DNA of 64,000 bases from Nitrobacteraceae bacterium AZCC 1564 (GCA_036924835.1 JBAGRR010000001.1:1240001-1304000); one strand, 5' to 3'. Positions 23,101 through 33,224 are shown, counted from the stretch's first letter. Numbers and translations: made by a program. The notes: a model not told the origin generated them from the letters alone.

Positions 23101-24216
23101 ATGAAACCAATCAACATCCTTGGCCTCGCATTCAGCGCGTCGATGGCGTTGTCGACTGCGGCGTTTGCGCAAGACATCTCGGTCGCCGTCGCCGGCCCGA
23201 TGACGGGCAGCGAGTCCGCCTTCGGCCGCCAGATGAAGAACGGTGCCGATATGGCCGTCGCCGATCTGAATGCCGCAGGCGGTGTCATCGGGAAAAAGCT
23301 GTCGCTGCAGACTGGCGACGACGCCTGTGATCCAAAACAGGCGCGCTCGGTGGCCGAGAAGCTTGCCAGCTCAAAGGTCAAATTCGTTGCAGGGCATTTC
23401 TGCTCATCGTCATCAATCCCTGCATCTGAAGCTTATGCCGAAGGAAACGTGCTGCAGATCACGCCCGCCTCGACCAATCCAGTCTTCACGGAGCGCAAAC
23501 TCTGGAACGTGCTCCGCGTCTGCGGTCGCGATGACCAGCAGGGTGTCGTCGCTGCGCAGTACATTCTCAAGGCGTATGCGGGCAAGAACGTCGCCATCCT
23601 CAACGACAAGACGACCTATGGCAAAGGCCTTGCCGACGAAACCAAGAAGGCTCTGAACGCCGCCGGCTTCAAGGAGAAGCTGTTCGAGTCCTACAACAAG
23701 GGCGACAAGGACTTTAACTCGATCGTCTCGCGTCTGAAACGTGAGAACATCGACCTTGTCTATGTCGGCGGTTATCACCAAGAAGCCGGTCTCATTCTGC
23801 GCCAGATGCGCGATCAGGGGATGAAGACCGTGCTTATGGCGGGCGATGCCATGAACGATAAGGAGTTTGCCTCGATCACCGGTGCAGCCGCGGAAGGCAC
23901 GCTGTTCACGTTCGGTCCTGACCCGCGCAACAAGCCGACTGCCAAGGCTATCGTCGAGAAGTTCAAGGCGAAGGGCATCGATCCCGAAGGCTATACGCTC
24001 TACACCTACGCCGCGTTCCAGATCTGGTCGCAGGCGGTGGCAAAGATCAACAGCACCGATCCCAAGAAGGTCATCGAGGCTATCAAGGGTGGCGAGTGGG
24101 ATACTGTTCTTGGCAAGCTGTCCTTTGATGCCAAGGGCGACATCAAGCTGATCGACTATGTCGTTTACAAGTGGGATTCGAAGGGCAATTACGCGGAGCT
24201 GGATAAAGGGTCCTGA
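23101..24216 (+). CDS. livJ: Branched-chain amino acid ABC transporter substrate-binding protein
   Basis: From the ATG at 23101 (GAGGA 9-13 nt upstream) the product has 371 residues: a signal peptide ending in AFA, then ISVAVAGPMTGSESAFGRQMKNGADMAVADLNAAGGV, the standard type I periplasmic binding fold of LivJ/LivK. The segment HFCSSSSIPASEAY lines the ligand site in this family. Two or three cysteines (DDACDPKQA, GHFCSS, LRVCGRD) are available for a disulphide. It serves the LivHM-G-F transporter upstream, from which a B-type repeat separates it. Confidence 0.93.
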   Translation: MKPINILGLAFSASMALSTAAFAQDISVAVAGPMTGSESAFGRQMKNGADMAVADLNAAGGVIGKKLSLQTGDDACDPKQARSVAEKLASSKVKFVAGHFCSSSSIPASEAYAEGNVLQITPASTNPVFTERKLWNVLRVCGRDDQQGVVAAQYILKAYAGKNVAILNDKTTYGKGLADETKKALNAAGFKEKLFESYNKGDKDFNSIVSRLKRENIDLVYVGGYHQEAGLILRQMRDQGMKTVLMAGDAMNDKEFASITGAAAEGTLFTFGPDPRNKPTAKAIVEKFKAKGIDPEGYTLYTYAAFQIWSQAVAKINSTDPKKVIEAIKGGEWDTVLGKLSFDAKGDIKLIDYVVYKWDSKGNYAELDKGS

Positions 24217-24244
24217 GCGTATTTACGCATAGCCGTTAAAATCC

Positions 24245-24280
24245 AAACAAGCCGCTCTGGTAGCCCGGAGCGGCTTGTTT
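24245..24280. terminator. Bidirectional rho-independent terminator
   Basis: Thirteen-bp arms AAACAAGCCGCTC and GAGCGGCTTGTTT enclose a 10-nt loop between the convergent livJ and ccdA genes. A-rich and T-rich ends make it usable from both sides. Confidence 0.9.
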
Positions 24281-24285
24281 AATTT

Positions 24286-25020
24286 TCATCCGAAATTCTG
24301 CAGCACAGGGAACGTCTCGAGCAGCCAGATGCTCGCCGACGATATGGCGCCGGTGAGGAACGCGACACCGGTGAGCACCATCAAGACCCCCATGACCCGC
24401 TCGACGGTAGCAAGATGCTTCTTCATGCGGGACAGCATCGAGGAGAAACGCTCGACCATGAACGCGGCCAGCAGGAACGGAATGCCAAGACCGGCCGAAT
24501 AGACCGCGAGCAGCCCCGCCCCTTTAGTTACGGTCGCTTCGGATGCCGCCACCGACAGGATCGCAGCGAGGATCGGTCCGATACACGGCGTCCAGCCAAA
24601 CGCGAACGCGAGCCCCATGACATAGGAACCCCACAGTCCGACCGGCTTGGGAATCGGCAACCTGCCCTCGCGCATGAGGAAGCCGATGCGCGTCAACCCT
24701 AAGAAATGCAGCCCCATCAGGATAATCACGACGCCTGCGACAATCGATAACTGCGCGGACCAGGCTCGGATCAACCCGCCGATCAGGCTCGCACTGGCTC
24801 CCAGGGCGATAAACACCGTGGAAAATCCAAGGACGAAGATCACAGCGGACAGTATCACCGCACGCCTGGAAGCCCGAGGCTCACCTTCGCTGGCAACATG
24901 CTCGATCGTCGCCCCCGTCAAATAAACAAGATACGGCGGCACCAATGGCAGCACACACGGCGAAAGGAAGCTGATGAGGCCGGCCAAAAGCGCGGCGGGG
25001 ATCGAAACATCGTGGATCAT
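24286..25020 (-). CDS. ccdA: Cytochrome c biogenesis protein CcdA
   Basis: The 244-residue protein has six predicted membrane segments. Both cysteine motifs of CcdA are present: FLSPCVLPLVPPYLVYLTG at the N-terminus and FGWTPCIGPILAAIL in the middle. It carries reducing equivalents from cytoplasmic thioredoxin across the inner membrane to periplasmic apocytochrome c or other thiol acceptors. The start MIHDVSIPAALLAG matches the usual family start. It is monocistronic, with an A-type repeat in the divergent region upstream. Confidence 0.92.
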   Translation of the reverse strand: MIHDVSIPAALLAGLISFLSPCVLPLVPPYLVYLTGATIEHVASEGEPRASRRAVILSAVIFVLGFSTVFIALGASASLIGGLIRAWSAQLSIVAGVVIILMGLHFLGLTRIGFLMREGRLPIPKPVGLWGSYVMGLAFAFGWTPCIGPILAAILSVAASEATVTKGAGLLAVYSAGLGIPFLLAAFMVERFSSMLSRMKKHLATVERVMGVLMVLTGVAFLTGAISSASIWLLETFPVLQNFG

Positions 25021-25139
25021 GCCCGCTTATTGCACCGTGCCCGGTGTGCTATGCAAGCTCCGCTCCACTCGTTCCGCGTGTTGTGATCGGAAGTGGGCGG
25101 GCATTTTTGTCTCGGACATGGTTCTGGCCGGGACGCACT

Positions 25140-25305
25140 CTAGTGTCCCGAATCCAAAGTTCGCCTCATGGTGCGGCGCGTTCCGCAGCGAACTTTGGAT
25201 TCGAGAGGACACTAGTAATTTATGATTCTAGTGTGGTTTAGGTTCAGAAGTTCGTTGGCAGGACTCGCGGGAAAAATGGAGCGAACTTCTGAACCACCAC
25301 ACTAG
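25140..25305. repeat. Paired-hairpin element, subfamily A (166 bp)
   Basis: Hairpin 1 (25140-25215) has CTAGTGTCC outer arms and a GAATCCAAAGTTCGC inner stem, with a 3-nt bulge on the right arm. Hairpin 2 (25228-25305) has CTAGTGTGG outer arms and a GGTTCAGAAGTTCG inner stem, with the bulge on the left arm. The linker reads TAATTTATGATT. It ends 11 bp before the start codon of the following gene, the same distance as at pcaB. Confidence 0.93.
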
Positions 25306-25316
25306 GGGGCTTACCG

Positions 25317-26316
25317 ATGAAAAACCTGCTCACCGACATCGCTGGCGTCAGGGTCGGCCACGCCGAGGATGCGACTGTCGCATCCGGCGTGACGGCAATC
25401 ATCTTCGATGAACCTGTCGTCGCTTCAGCGGATGTTCGCGGTGGAGGACGCGGGTATCCGGGACGGTGCCCTGCTGGAATTGCCGAACACTGTTGAGCGC
25501 GTCGATGCGATCGCGCTGTCGGGAGGCTCGGCCTTTGGCCTCGAAGCCGGCGGCGGCGTCCAGGCCTGGCTCGCCGAACATGGTCGCGGCTTCCCGGTTG
25601 GCGATGCGCTGATTCCGATCGTGCCCGGCGCTGTCATGTTCGACATGCTGAACGGCGGCAATAAGAAATGGGGCCGTTTCCCGCCTTACCGCGATCTCGG
25701 ATACGCCGCCGCGGCCAACGCGAGCACCACCTTCGCATTGGGTAGTGTTGGTGCGGGGCTCGGCGCAACCACGGCGAATTTCAAGGGGGGCCTCGGCTCG
25801 GCTTCAGCCGTTACGCGTGATGGCGTGAAGGTCGCGGCCATCGCCTCGGTCAATGCGGTCGGTAGCGTTAATATTGGTGATGGACCGTGGTTCTGGGCGG
25901 CCCCGTTCGAGATGAACAATGAGTTTGGCGGACGCGGGCTGCCGCCCGCTTTTTCGCCGGACATGCTGGCGATGCGCTTGAAAGGCGCTCCGGCAACGAC
26001 CGCGATCGAGAGCACAACGCTGGCGGTCGTCGTGACGGATGCGATCCTGACCAAGCCGCAAGCGAAACGTCTTGCGATGATCGCGCAAACGGGATTCGCC
26101 CGCGCGATTTACCCGGTTCACGCGCCGCTTGACGGCGACGTCGTCTTCGCCGCCGCAACCGGAGTGAAGCCAATCGATCCCCTCATCGGATTGACCGAAC
26201 TGGGTGCTCTCACAGCAAATGTCGTCGCGCGCGCGATTGCACGCGGTATTTATGAAGCCGAAGCGCTGCCGTTTGCCGGCGCATTGCCGGCATGGAAGCA
26301 GAAATTCGGGAAATAG
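25317..26316 (+). pseudogene. P1/S58-family aminopeptidase (DmpA-like), apparent frameshift
   Basis: The ATG at 25317 starts [28 protein letters not shown] and reaches SADVRGGG, the conserved N-terminus of the DmpA/L-aminopeptidase-D-esterase family. That frame stops at TGA about 60 codons in. The family sequence continues one frame over with [31 protein letters not shown] and runs to 26316. Removing one base near 25438-25450 would restore RGGGAGIRDG. These enzymes self-cleave before a catalytic Ser or Thr; LGSASAVTRDGVKVAAIASVNAVGS lies in that region. One extra base is either a real mutation or a sequence error. Confidence 0.8.
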
Positions 26317-26355
26317 CGCGCGCAGCGCTCTATGAGCGCTGCGATCCGCACGCCA

Positions 26356-27108
26356 TTAGGCGCGAATAGACAGCGATTGCTTCGCGGCCATGGAAAGCGA
26401 GTCCGTCCGGTATTGCGCCATACGCTCAGCCAGATTGTAGGTCGAAGCGGCATTGCCCGGCGTGTTGTTTGCCGGAGCCGGCTGATTAAGCGTGACGGTG
26501 CTGCCGTCGGCATAAGTCATCGTGGTCGTGATCGAGCCATCACTGTTCGTCACCGAGGTGGTGTTTGCGGCCTGCAACGCCTGCATCAGTGCATCCGCAC
26601 CGCCGCCGCCCTTGCCGCCACCGCCGTGCGCATGATGCGCACCACCGGCCTTGCCTTTCAGCGCCGAAGCCATTTCTTCGATAGTCACCGAACCGTCGCT
26701 ATCGGCGTCCATCTTGTTGAAGACATTGTCGGCAGCCGCAATATTGGTCCCGCCGGCACCGAGCTTGTCTTCGAATTCCGACTTGGTGATCTTACCGTCG
26801 CTGTTGCCATCGATCTGTCGAAACAGATCCTTGAGCGCATCGGACGGCTTGCTGGGGTCTTGAGATGCAAGCAGCGCGTTAAACGTCGCCGGCGACAGGG
26901 TTCCGCTGGTGCGGGCGGCGCTGCTCGACAGGATCTGCGTGGACCCCGACGTTTTGCCGAGATCGATGAGGTTGAACGGGTTTGAGCTGCTTTGGGTGGT
27001 GCTCGTCTTCGTCGCGCTGGGCTTTTTCTGAACCAGCGATGACAGAAAATCCAGCGCTCCCGCCGCTGCACCAGCGGCGACGCTTGCGGCTCCCATGGCA
27101 AAAAACAT
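26356..27108 (-). CDS. EF-hand calcium-binding protein
   Basis: The likely start at 27108 gives 250 residues. Two canonical EF-hand loops are visible, DGNSDGKITKSE and DADSDGSVTIEE, at about residues 101 and 137, each with acidic residues at positions 1, 3, 5 and 12. A His/Gly-rich stretch HHAHGGGGKGGGGA and a Thr-rich C-terminal region follow. The N-terminus AMGAASVAAGAAAGALDF is hydrophobic but lacks a clear cleavage site. Similar proteins are common in Bradyrhizobium relatives and carry calcium in vitro; the role is unknown. The gene stands alone. Confidence 0.85.
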   Translation of the reverse strand: MFFAMGAASVAAGAAAGALDFLSSLVQKKPSATKTSTTQSSSNPFNLIDLGKTSGSTQILSSSAARTSGTLSPATFNALLASQDPSKPSDALKDLFRQIDGNSDGKITKSEFEDKLGAGGTNIAAADNVFNKMDADSDGSVTIEEMASALKGKAGGAHHAHGGGGKGGGGADALMQALQAANTTSVTNSDGSITTTMTYADGSTVTLNQPAPANNTPGNAASTYNLAERMAQYRTDSLSMAAKQSLSIRA

Positions 27109-27233
27109 CGTGACACTCCCCGGACGCCGCACCGCATGCGGCTCAGATGATCCCACAAACCATCCAGCAAATGCCGTGCCGCGCACCAACCTAAGTAAAA
27201 ACAGGCACTTCCGGCCCGTGGTTGGAAGCCCGA

Positions 27234-27270
27234 CACGGCAAGTTCTGCCGCCATGGCAGAAGTTGCCGTG
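27234..27270. other. Long inverted repeat between divergent EF-hand and rpe genes
   Basis: Arms of 16 nt (27234-27249 and 27255-27270, left arm CACGGCAAGTTCTGCC) pair with one mismatch around a 5-nt loop. The repeat lies about 126 bp upstream of the EF-hand gene and 109 bp upstream of rpe, with no T-run, so it is a candidate operator or RNA stem rather than a terminator. Confidence 0.6.
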
Positions 27271-27378
27271 TGTTTTGCCGTGCGAGCCTGTGTAAGGTTT
27301 ATGCCTCGCGTTGCGAGCCGTACGTTCGCATGTTAGGCGGAACGGCTTGCACCAGCCGGCGAACCACTGGAACCCTCG

Positions 27379-28080
27379 ATGTCCCAACCCTTCACGTCCC
27401 GCCCTTTGATCATTGCGCCATCGATATTGGCCTCGGACTTCTCAAAGCTCGGCGAAGAGGTCCGCGCAGTCGATCAGGCAGGCGCCGACTGGATGCACCT
27501 CGACGTGATGGACGGCCACTTCGTTCCGAACATTTCCTACGGCCCCGACGTCATCAAGGCGATGCGCCCTCATTCGAAGAAGATCTTCGACGCGCACCTG
27601 ATGATTGCGCCTTGCGATCCGTACCTTGAAGCCTTTGCAAAGGCCGGTTGCGATCACATCACCGTTCACGCGGAAGCCGGCCCTCATCTGCATCGTTCGC
27701 TGCAGGCAATCCGCGCGCTCGGCAAAAAGGCTGGCGTCTCCCTCAACCCGGCGACGCCCGCCAGTGCAATCGAATATGTGATCGATTCCATCGATCTCGT
27801 GCTGGTGATGTCGGTCAATCCGGGCTTCGGCGGTCAGTCGTTCATCCCTGCGGTGCTGGAAAAGATTTCGCAGGTTCGTGCGATGTGTGCAGGCCGCCCG
27901 ATCGACATCGAGGTGGACGGAGGCGTGACTGCCGCCAATGCCGCAGAGATTGCCGCCGCCGGCGCCAACGCGCTTGTGGCTGGCTCCGCCGTGTTCAAGG
28001 GCGGCACGATGGAGAGTTACAAGGCGAACATCTCCGCGATCCGCAACGCGGCCGCGTCCGTCCGCGGAGAAGCGATCTGA
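27379..28080 (+). CDS. rpe: Ribulose-phosphate 3-epimerase
   Basis: The 233-residue TIM-barrel enzyme shows [46 protein letters not shown], with the active-site Asp and metal ligands ([12 protein letters not shown]), and [17 protein letters not shown] and [12 protein letters not shown] for phosphate binding. It interconverts ribulose-5-phosphate and xylulose-5-phosphate in the pentose phosphate and Calvin pathways. No Calvin-cycle neighbours are present, so the housekeeping pentose phosphate role is more likely. Confidence 0.96.
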   Translation: MSQPFTSRPLIIAPSILASDFSKLGEEVRAVDQAGADWMHLDVMDGHFVPNISYGPDVIKAMRPHSKKIFDAHLMIAPCDPYLEAFAKAGCDHITVHAEAGPHLHRSLQAIRALGKKAGVSLNPATPASAIEYVIDSIDLVLVMSVNPGFGGQSFIPAVLEKISQVRAMCAGRPIDIEVDGGVTAANAAEIAAAGANALVAGSAVFKGGTMESYKANISAIRNAAASVRGEAI

Positions 28081-28120
28081 CGACAGCCGGGCCGCCGTGT
28101 TGGCGGCTCGGCTTGCTCGA

Positions 28121-30063
28121 CTAGTTCTTTGCTTGCGTGAAGATCTTTACGTCCTCTTCCAGCAACAACCTGTCTTTCACGAGCTGCTGGGCTGCCTTCT
28201 CAATGGCGGCAGCACGATCGCCTTCGTGAGGATATCGTTCCGCCATCGACAGACGCGGATCGCTGGTCTTCATTCGCTCATCCTTGGTCGCCGCGAACGG
28301 GATCATCGATCCGTTGTTCTCGCACAGCTCCCCTTCTGAGTATCCTGCCTTGCGGACATTCCATCCGGTGTGTGTCGCGGCCGGCGCTTCCAGCGTCGGC
28401 AGGTGCACGCCCGCAATCGCGCGGCCGTCCGCATCCGTCTTCGGCAGAAACGCCGGATAAGGCTTACCCTTCACCGGAGGCATGACGCTGAAATCGATCA
28501 ACACCGGTTTCGTCATCGTGCCGTTGTAAGGAAAACCGGGAATTTTCGGAAAGCCGACGGCCTCGATCGTCGGCTCGACCAATGTCCCATCCGCCCGGCT
28601 CGGATACCTGCTCGGTGGGGGCTCGGCTCCATTCGTGATCCAGGCATCGAGCGCCACCAGCTGGGCCCGCACTGATGGACCGGCATTGAGTGGGTTGGTC
28701 GAAAATTGGCAGGTCTTGGTCATCTGCGATTTCGAATTGGCCAATGCGAAGTGCTGCAGATTGGAGAGAAAATACAGCCGCACGTTATCCGGCATTGTGA
28801 TCGCGTTGCCCTGCGTATCGGTTACCACGAGCGAGGCGCGCTGCTGATAGAACTCGATCTCGCTGTCGGATTTGATGATCTTGGGACAGTTCTGGCCGTC
28901 AGACAGCGTGCAAGCAGACCATCGCTCTTTCCCGTCAATACGTCAGTCGTAGCCGGATAAGTGAACGGAAACTCCGATCCCGGATAGAGCATGTCGGCGT
29001 GCTGATAGGGAGAACGGCCAGGCTGGCTGAAGCGATAGTTCGTGAACGTCTTCTTAGCCCCGGAGATGTGCGGCATCAGACCTTCAAACACCACACGATC
29101 GGATTCATCGCCGTTGAAACCGAGATAGATGAAATCGTGGAGATAACGACCGCTCTGCGACAAGCCAAATCCGATCGCCTTGTCGATACGCCCATCCAAC
29201 ACGTTGGCATTGCCGGCAGCATCCGCCTTCTCATAGCGCAGGAACGAAACGACGTCGCGCGTCGCGGCAAAGCCAAGCCCCATCACCTTGGGGTCCTTCG
29301 CGGGATAGACGAGTTCGTAGATCGCACCGGCATCGAAGCTTGCCGGCCGCGAGATCAAGACCTTGCGCTCGCCATCGTATTTGAATGACAGATCGGCAGG
29401 CGTGCTTCTCTGATCGGCCTCGCGTTCGCGAACCGTGAGCTTGGCTTGCGACGGATTGAGATCAGCCGCCGGGTAGCTGAGTGTCCCAGTGACGGGATTG
29501 TCCATGTTGTCGAACACGAACTCTTCACGCGCCGGCCCCGTGATGCCTGGCACGACCGGTGCCGTAAACGTCATCCGCCCGCCGCCCGGCATGATGTCGC
29601 CCTGCCATCCGCTCCAGACCAGCGTGTAGCCGCGATTCATCAGGAAGCCGTTTCCAGCATCGCCCGCTTTCACCAGATCATTGACGACCGGGTTGTCGTC
29701 GTTGAACAGCGCGAAGCCGAGCTTGCCCCCGCGGTTCAGCGCTTCGTAGAAGAGCCTTCGGTTTCCATTGGCCGCATTCGTCGGCCGAAGGATTTCGACG
29801 TCAGTCGTGGCCTCCACCTGCCCCTGCGCATTGCGCGGCGCCTTGTCGACGTCAACGATAATGGTGTTGTGCGGATCATTAGGGGCCACTGCGATAGTGA
29901 CACTGGCGATGATCCTGTCGTAAGTGCCGACACTGCCGAACGTCCGCCCTTCAAAGGCGGGCGACTCCGTCCGGACAACTTCGAATTTGACGACCTTGGC
30001 AGATGCCCCGCCGGCTGGTGCAGCAAAAGCAGCAGCCAGGGCCACCGCAATAGAGCGTTTCAT
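28121..30063 (-). pseudogene. Alpha/beta hydrolase domain protein, exported, apparent frameshift
   Basis: From the ATG at 30063 (GGGAGAG before it) a signal peptide MKRSIAVALAAAFAAPAGG leads into KFEVVRTESPAFEGRTFGSVGTYDRI, the opening of a large secreted alpha/beta hydrolase domain family (Abhydrolase_10-like). The nucleophile motif GFGLSQSGRYLHDFIYLGFN is intact. After TDVLTGKSDGLLARC the frame fails and the rest (SDGQNCPKII, VVTDTQGNAITMPDNVRLYF to the stop at 28121) is in another frame. Adding one base near 28905 would join the parts into about 648 residues. The catalytic Ser region survives, so a truncated product might still fold partly. Confidence 0.75.
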
Positions 30064-30299
30064 GGTCTCTCCCTTTTTTGCCGGGACTTTGCGCCCGGTT
30101 GAGAGCGAGGCTATCAGCCGGTCTGCGCGCCGGAAAGACACGGCCGGGAACAAGCCTTCGGCAGGCCATCCCTCCCACAGAGCAGTGAATCCTCTGCCTC
30201 GCGAATTGGCCGAAAGCTACGGAAAATACTGCGAAAACGGCCCGTTTTGTTTGTCTCCGGCGGCGCCTTCTGGTACAGCCTCGGCGAAAGGACTCCGAC

Positions 30300-31607
30300 A
30301 TGATCCCACGCTATTCCCGCCCCGAAATGGTCTCCATCTGGGAGCCTCAGTCGCGCTTCAAGATCTGGTTTGAGATCGAGGCCCATGCCGCTGACGCACT
30401 GGCAGAACTTGGCGTGATTCCGAAGGAAGCCGCCAAGACCATCTGGGCCAAGGCGAAGGATGCCACCTTCAATGTCGAGCGGATCGATGAGATCGAGCGC
30501 GAGACCAAGCACGACGTCATTGCCTTCCTCACCCATCTCGCCGAGATCGTCGGCCCCGAAGCGCGTTTCGTGCACCAGGGCATGACTTCTTCCGACGTGC
30601 TGGACACCTGCCTCAACGTGCAGCTCACGCGTGCAGCGGACCTGCTGTTGGCTGATATCGACAAGGTGCTGGAGGCGCTGAAGCGCCGCGCGTTCGAGCA
30701 CAAGATGACGCCAACTATCGGCCGCTCGCACGGCATCCATGCCGAACCGGTGACCTTTGGCCTGAAGCTCGCTTACGCCTATGCCGAGTTTACCCGTGCC
30801 CGCGCCCGGCTTGTTGCAGCACGCAAGGAAGTCGCAACCTGCGCCATCTCGGGTGCCGTCGGCACCTTCGCACAAATCGATCCGCGCGTTGAAGAACACG
30901 TCGCCAAGGCCATGGGCCTCGAAGTCGAGCCGATCTCGACGCAGGTCATTCCGCGCGACCGTCACGCGATGTTCTTTGCGACGCTCGGCGTGATTGCATC
31001 ATCGATGGAGCGGCTTGCGGTGGAAATTCGCCACATGCAGCGTACCGAAGTGCTCGAGGCTGAAGAGTTCTTCTCTGAAGGCCAGAAAGGCTCCTCGGCG
31101 ATGCCGCACAAGCGCAATCCGGTGCTGACGGAAAATCTCACCGGTCTGTCGCGCATGGTGCGCGCCTACGTCACGCCAGCGCTGGAAAACGTCGTGCTCT
31201 GGCACGAGCGCGATATTTCGCACTCCTCGGCTGAGCGCATGATGGGACCGGACGCGACCGTAACGCTCGATTTCGCGCTTAATCGCCTTGCTGGTGTGGT
31301 CGACAAGCTGCTGGTCTATCCGGCCAACATGCAGAAGAACCTGGATCGCCTCGGCGGACTTGTTCACTCACAACGCGTGCTGATCGCACTGACGCAGAAG
31401 GGCGCCTCACGTGAGGACGCCTACAAGCTCGTTCAGCGCAACGCGATGCCGGTGTGGCGCGGTGAAGGCGAATTCCTGCCCCTGCTGAAGAAAGACGCCG
31501 ACGTGAAGAAGTATCTCACGGACGCCGAACTCGAAGAGCAGTTCGACCTCGGCTACCACTTCAAGCACGTCGACACGATCTTCAAGCGCGTGTTTGGAGC
31601 AGCTTGA
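30300..31607 (+). CDS. purB: Adenylosuccinate lyase
   Basis: The 435-residue enzyme has the superfamily signature EGQKGSSAMPHKRNPVLTENL (about 260-280), the TSSDVLDTCLNVQL segment and the catalytic His region GRSHGIHAEPVTFGLK. It acts twice in purine synthesis, on SAICAR and on adenylosuccinate. AAAGGA lies 6-11 nt before the ATG. A MOSC gene follows only 4 bp after the stop and may be cotranscribed. Other pur genes are 11-20 kb away on the other strand. Confidence 0.96.
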   Translation: MIPRYSRPEMVSIWEPQSRFKIWFEIEAHAADALAELGVIPKEAAKTIWAKAKDATFNVERIDEIERETKHDVIAFLTHLAEIVGPEARFVHQGMTSSDVLDTCLNVQLTRAADLLLADIDKVLEALKRRAFEHKMTPTIGRSHGIHAEPVTFGLKLAYAYAEFTRARARLVAARKEVATCAISGAVGTFAQIDPRVEEHVAKAMGLEVEPISTQVIPRDRHAMFFATLGVIASSMERLAVEIRHMQRTEVLEAEEFFSEGQKGSSAMPHKRNPVLTENLTGLSRMVRAYVTPALENVVLWHERDISHSSAERMMGPDATVTLDFALNRLAGVVDKLLVYPANMQKNLDRLGGLVHSQRVLIALTQKGASREDAYKLVQRNAMPVWRGEGEFLPLLKKDADVKKYLTDAELEEQFDLGYHFKHVDTIFKRVFGAA

Positions 31608-31611
31608 CCTG

Positions 31612-32151
31612 ATGGGAATTGTCACCACGGTCAGTCTGAGCAAGAGCCACACCTTCAGCAAGCCGAACTGCCTGAGCATTCGCTTGCTGAAGGGGCTTGG
31701 TGTTGCCGGTGATGCGCATATGGGCGAGACAGTCAAGCATCGCTCACGCGTTGCGAAAGATCCGACCCAGCCCAACCTGCGGCAGGTGCATCTGATACAC
31801 GAAGAGCTGTTCGACGAACTGCAGGCCAAGAGCTTCATCGTTCGTCCCGGCGAGATGGGTGAGAACGTCACCACGCGCGGCATCGACCTGCTTAGCCTGC
31901 CAACCGGCACGCGGCTTCACCTCGGCGAGAACGCCGTTGTTGAGGTCACCGGACTACGGAATCCGTGCATCCAGATCGACCGGTTTCAAAAAGGCCTGAT
32001 GGCGGCGACGCTCGACAAAGACGCCGACGGCAACCTGATCCGCAAAGCGGGCGTGATGAGCGTTGTGCTCGCCGATGGCGACGTCCGCCCAGGGGATGCA
32101 ATTCGAATTGAGCTGCCTGAAGCGCCCCACCAGCCGCTGAAGCCGGTTTAG
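31612..32151 (+). CDS. MOSC domain protein
   Basis: The 179-residue product resembles small MOSC proteins related to the molybdenum cofactor sulphurase C-terminal domain: VSLSKSHTFSKPNCLSIRLLKGLGVAGDAH, RQVHLIHEELFDEL, RPGEMGENVTTRGIDLLSLPTGTRLHLG, then LRNPCIQIDRFQKGL with the conserved Cys. Such domains are thought to bind a metal-sulphur or molybdenum cofactor species. The start at 31612 is chosen because the longer frame begins inside purB. It may be cotranscribed with purB. Confidence 0.85.
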   Translation: MGIVTTVSLSKSHTFSKPNCLSIRLLKGLGVAGDAHMGETVKHRSRVAKDPTQPNLRQVHLIHEELFDELQAKSFIVRPGEMGENVTTRGIDLLSLPTGTRLHLGENAVVEVTGLRNPCIQIDRFQKGLMAATLDKDADGNLIRKAGVMSVVLADGDVRPGDAIRIELPEAPHQPLKPV

Positions 32152-32369
32152 ACCGCCTTCCCTGCGTGTCAGAACAACCGGCAAATCCGGCGGGAAACGC
32201 CGTCTTGCTCCATTATTTTGCCATTGATGCAAACAACGTTACTCAGGATCTCATCCGCCGATACGTGGGATCGGGCCAAAGTCTTGAATCATTTCAACGT
32301 GATGGTAAGGGATGCGCCGATCCCCTCAAGGCTTTTCGCGGCTCGCAGATAACAACTGAATTGTAACCG

Positions 32370-33182
32370 ATGGTCGTTAGCCTGTCCCCCGTGTCACACA
32401 CACCGACCATTCTTGTGTTCGATTCCGGCCTTGGGGGTCTCACCGTCTTCCGTGAGATCGTTCAGGTACGGCGGCTGGCGAATTACATCTATGTTGCCGA
32501 CGACGCCTACTTTCCCTACGGCCAGCACACCGAGGACGAAATCGTCACGCGCGTCGTGCCGTTGATCGGCGAACTCATCACCGCCCACCGACCTGACCTC
32601 GTCGTGATCGCCTGCAACACCGCCTCGACATTGGTGATGACGCATCTGCGTGAGGCCTACAGCGTGCCCTTCGTCGGTACGGTACCTGCGATCAAACCCG
32701 CCTGCGCGTCGTCGAAAACCAAGCGCGTCTCTGTGCTCGGCACCAAGGGCACGGTAAAGCGCGAATATACCAGGACATTGATCCGAGATTTTGCGCAAGG
32801 CTGCGACGTCACGCTGGTCGGCGCTGAAAACCTTGCGAGTCTCGCAGAAGCCGCGCTGAAGGGCGAAAGCGTCAGCGACGAAGCAATTGCCGCCGAGATC
32901 GCACCATGCTTTCTCAATGGCGACGCGCGAACTGACACCGTGGTGCTTGCCTGCACCCACTATCCGCTTCTGAATGACCGTCTGATTGCACTGTCCCCGT
33001 GGAGTGTCGACTGGATCGATCCGGCACCAGCAATTGCCCGGCGCGTGAATGATCTCCTTGGCGCGTCAAGCAGCGCATCCCATGCATCCCCTGCCCAGTT
33101 CATCTTTACATCCGGGCAAGAGCCATCGCCGGTTCTTGCAGATGCGCTTGAGCCGTTTTTCGGAGCTCGGCTGGTTGCTTAA
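32370..33182 (+). CDS. murI: Glutamate racemase
   Basis: The 270-residue protein contains FDSGLGGLTVFREI and the two active-site cysteine motifs, VIACNTASTLV and LACTHYPLL. It makes D-glutamate for peptidoglycan. Length and motifs are normal. It stands alone on the plus strand, with an A-type repeat 42 bp after its stop codon. Confidence 0.95.
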   Translation: MVVSLSPVSHTPTILVFDSGLGGLTVFREIVQVRRLANYIYVADDAYFPYGQHTEDEIVTRVVPLIGELITAHRPDLVVIACNTASTLVMTHLREAYSVPFVGTVPAIKPACASSKTKRVSVLGTKGTVKREYTRTLIRDFAQGCDVTLVGAENLASLAEAALKGESVSDEAIAAEIAPCFLNGDARTDTVVLACTHYPLLNDRLIALSPWSVDWIDPAPAIARRVNDLLGASSSASHASPAQFIFTSGQEPSPVLADALEPFFGARLVA

Positions 33183-33224
33183 ACAGCGCGCTTCTTTCGC
33201 TGTCATAACTTCGCTGCTAGCCTT

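Noticed and set aside
32166-32366. Plus-strand ORF of 66 codons between the MOSC gene and murI
   Set aside because: It starts at GTG without a ribosome site and shows no domain or coding-like composition; treated as intergenic.
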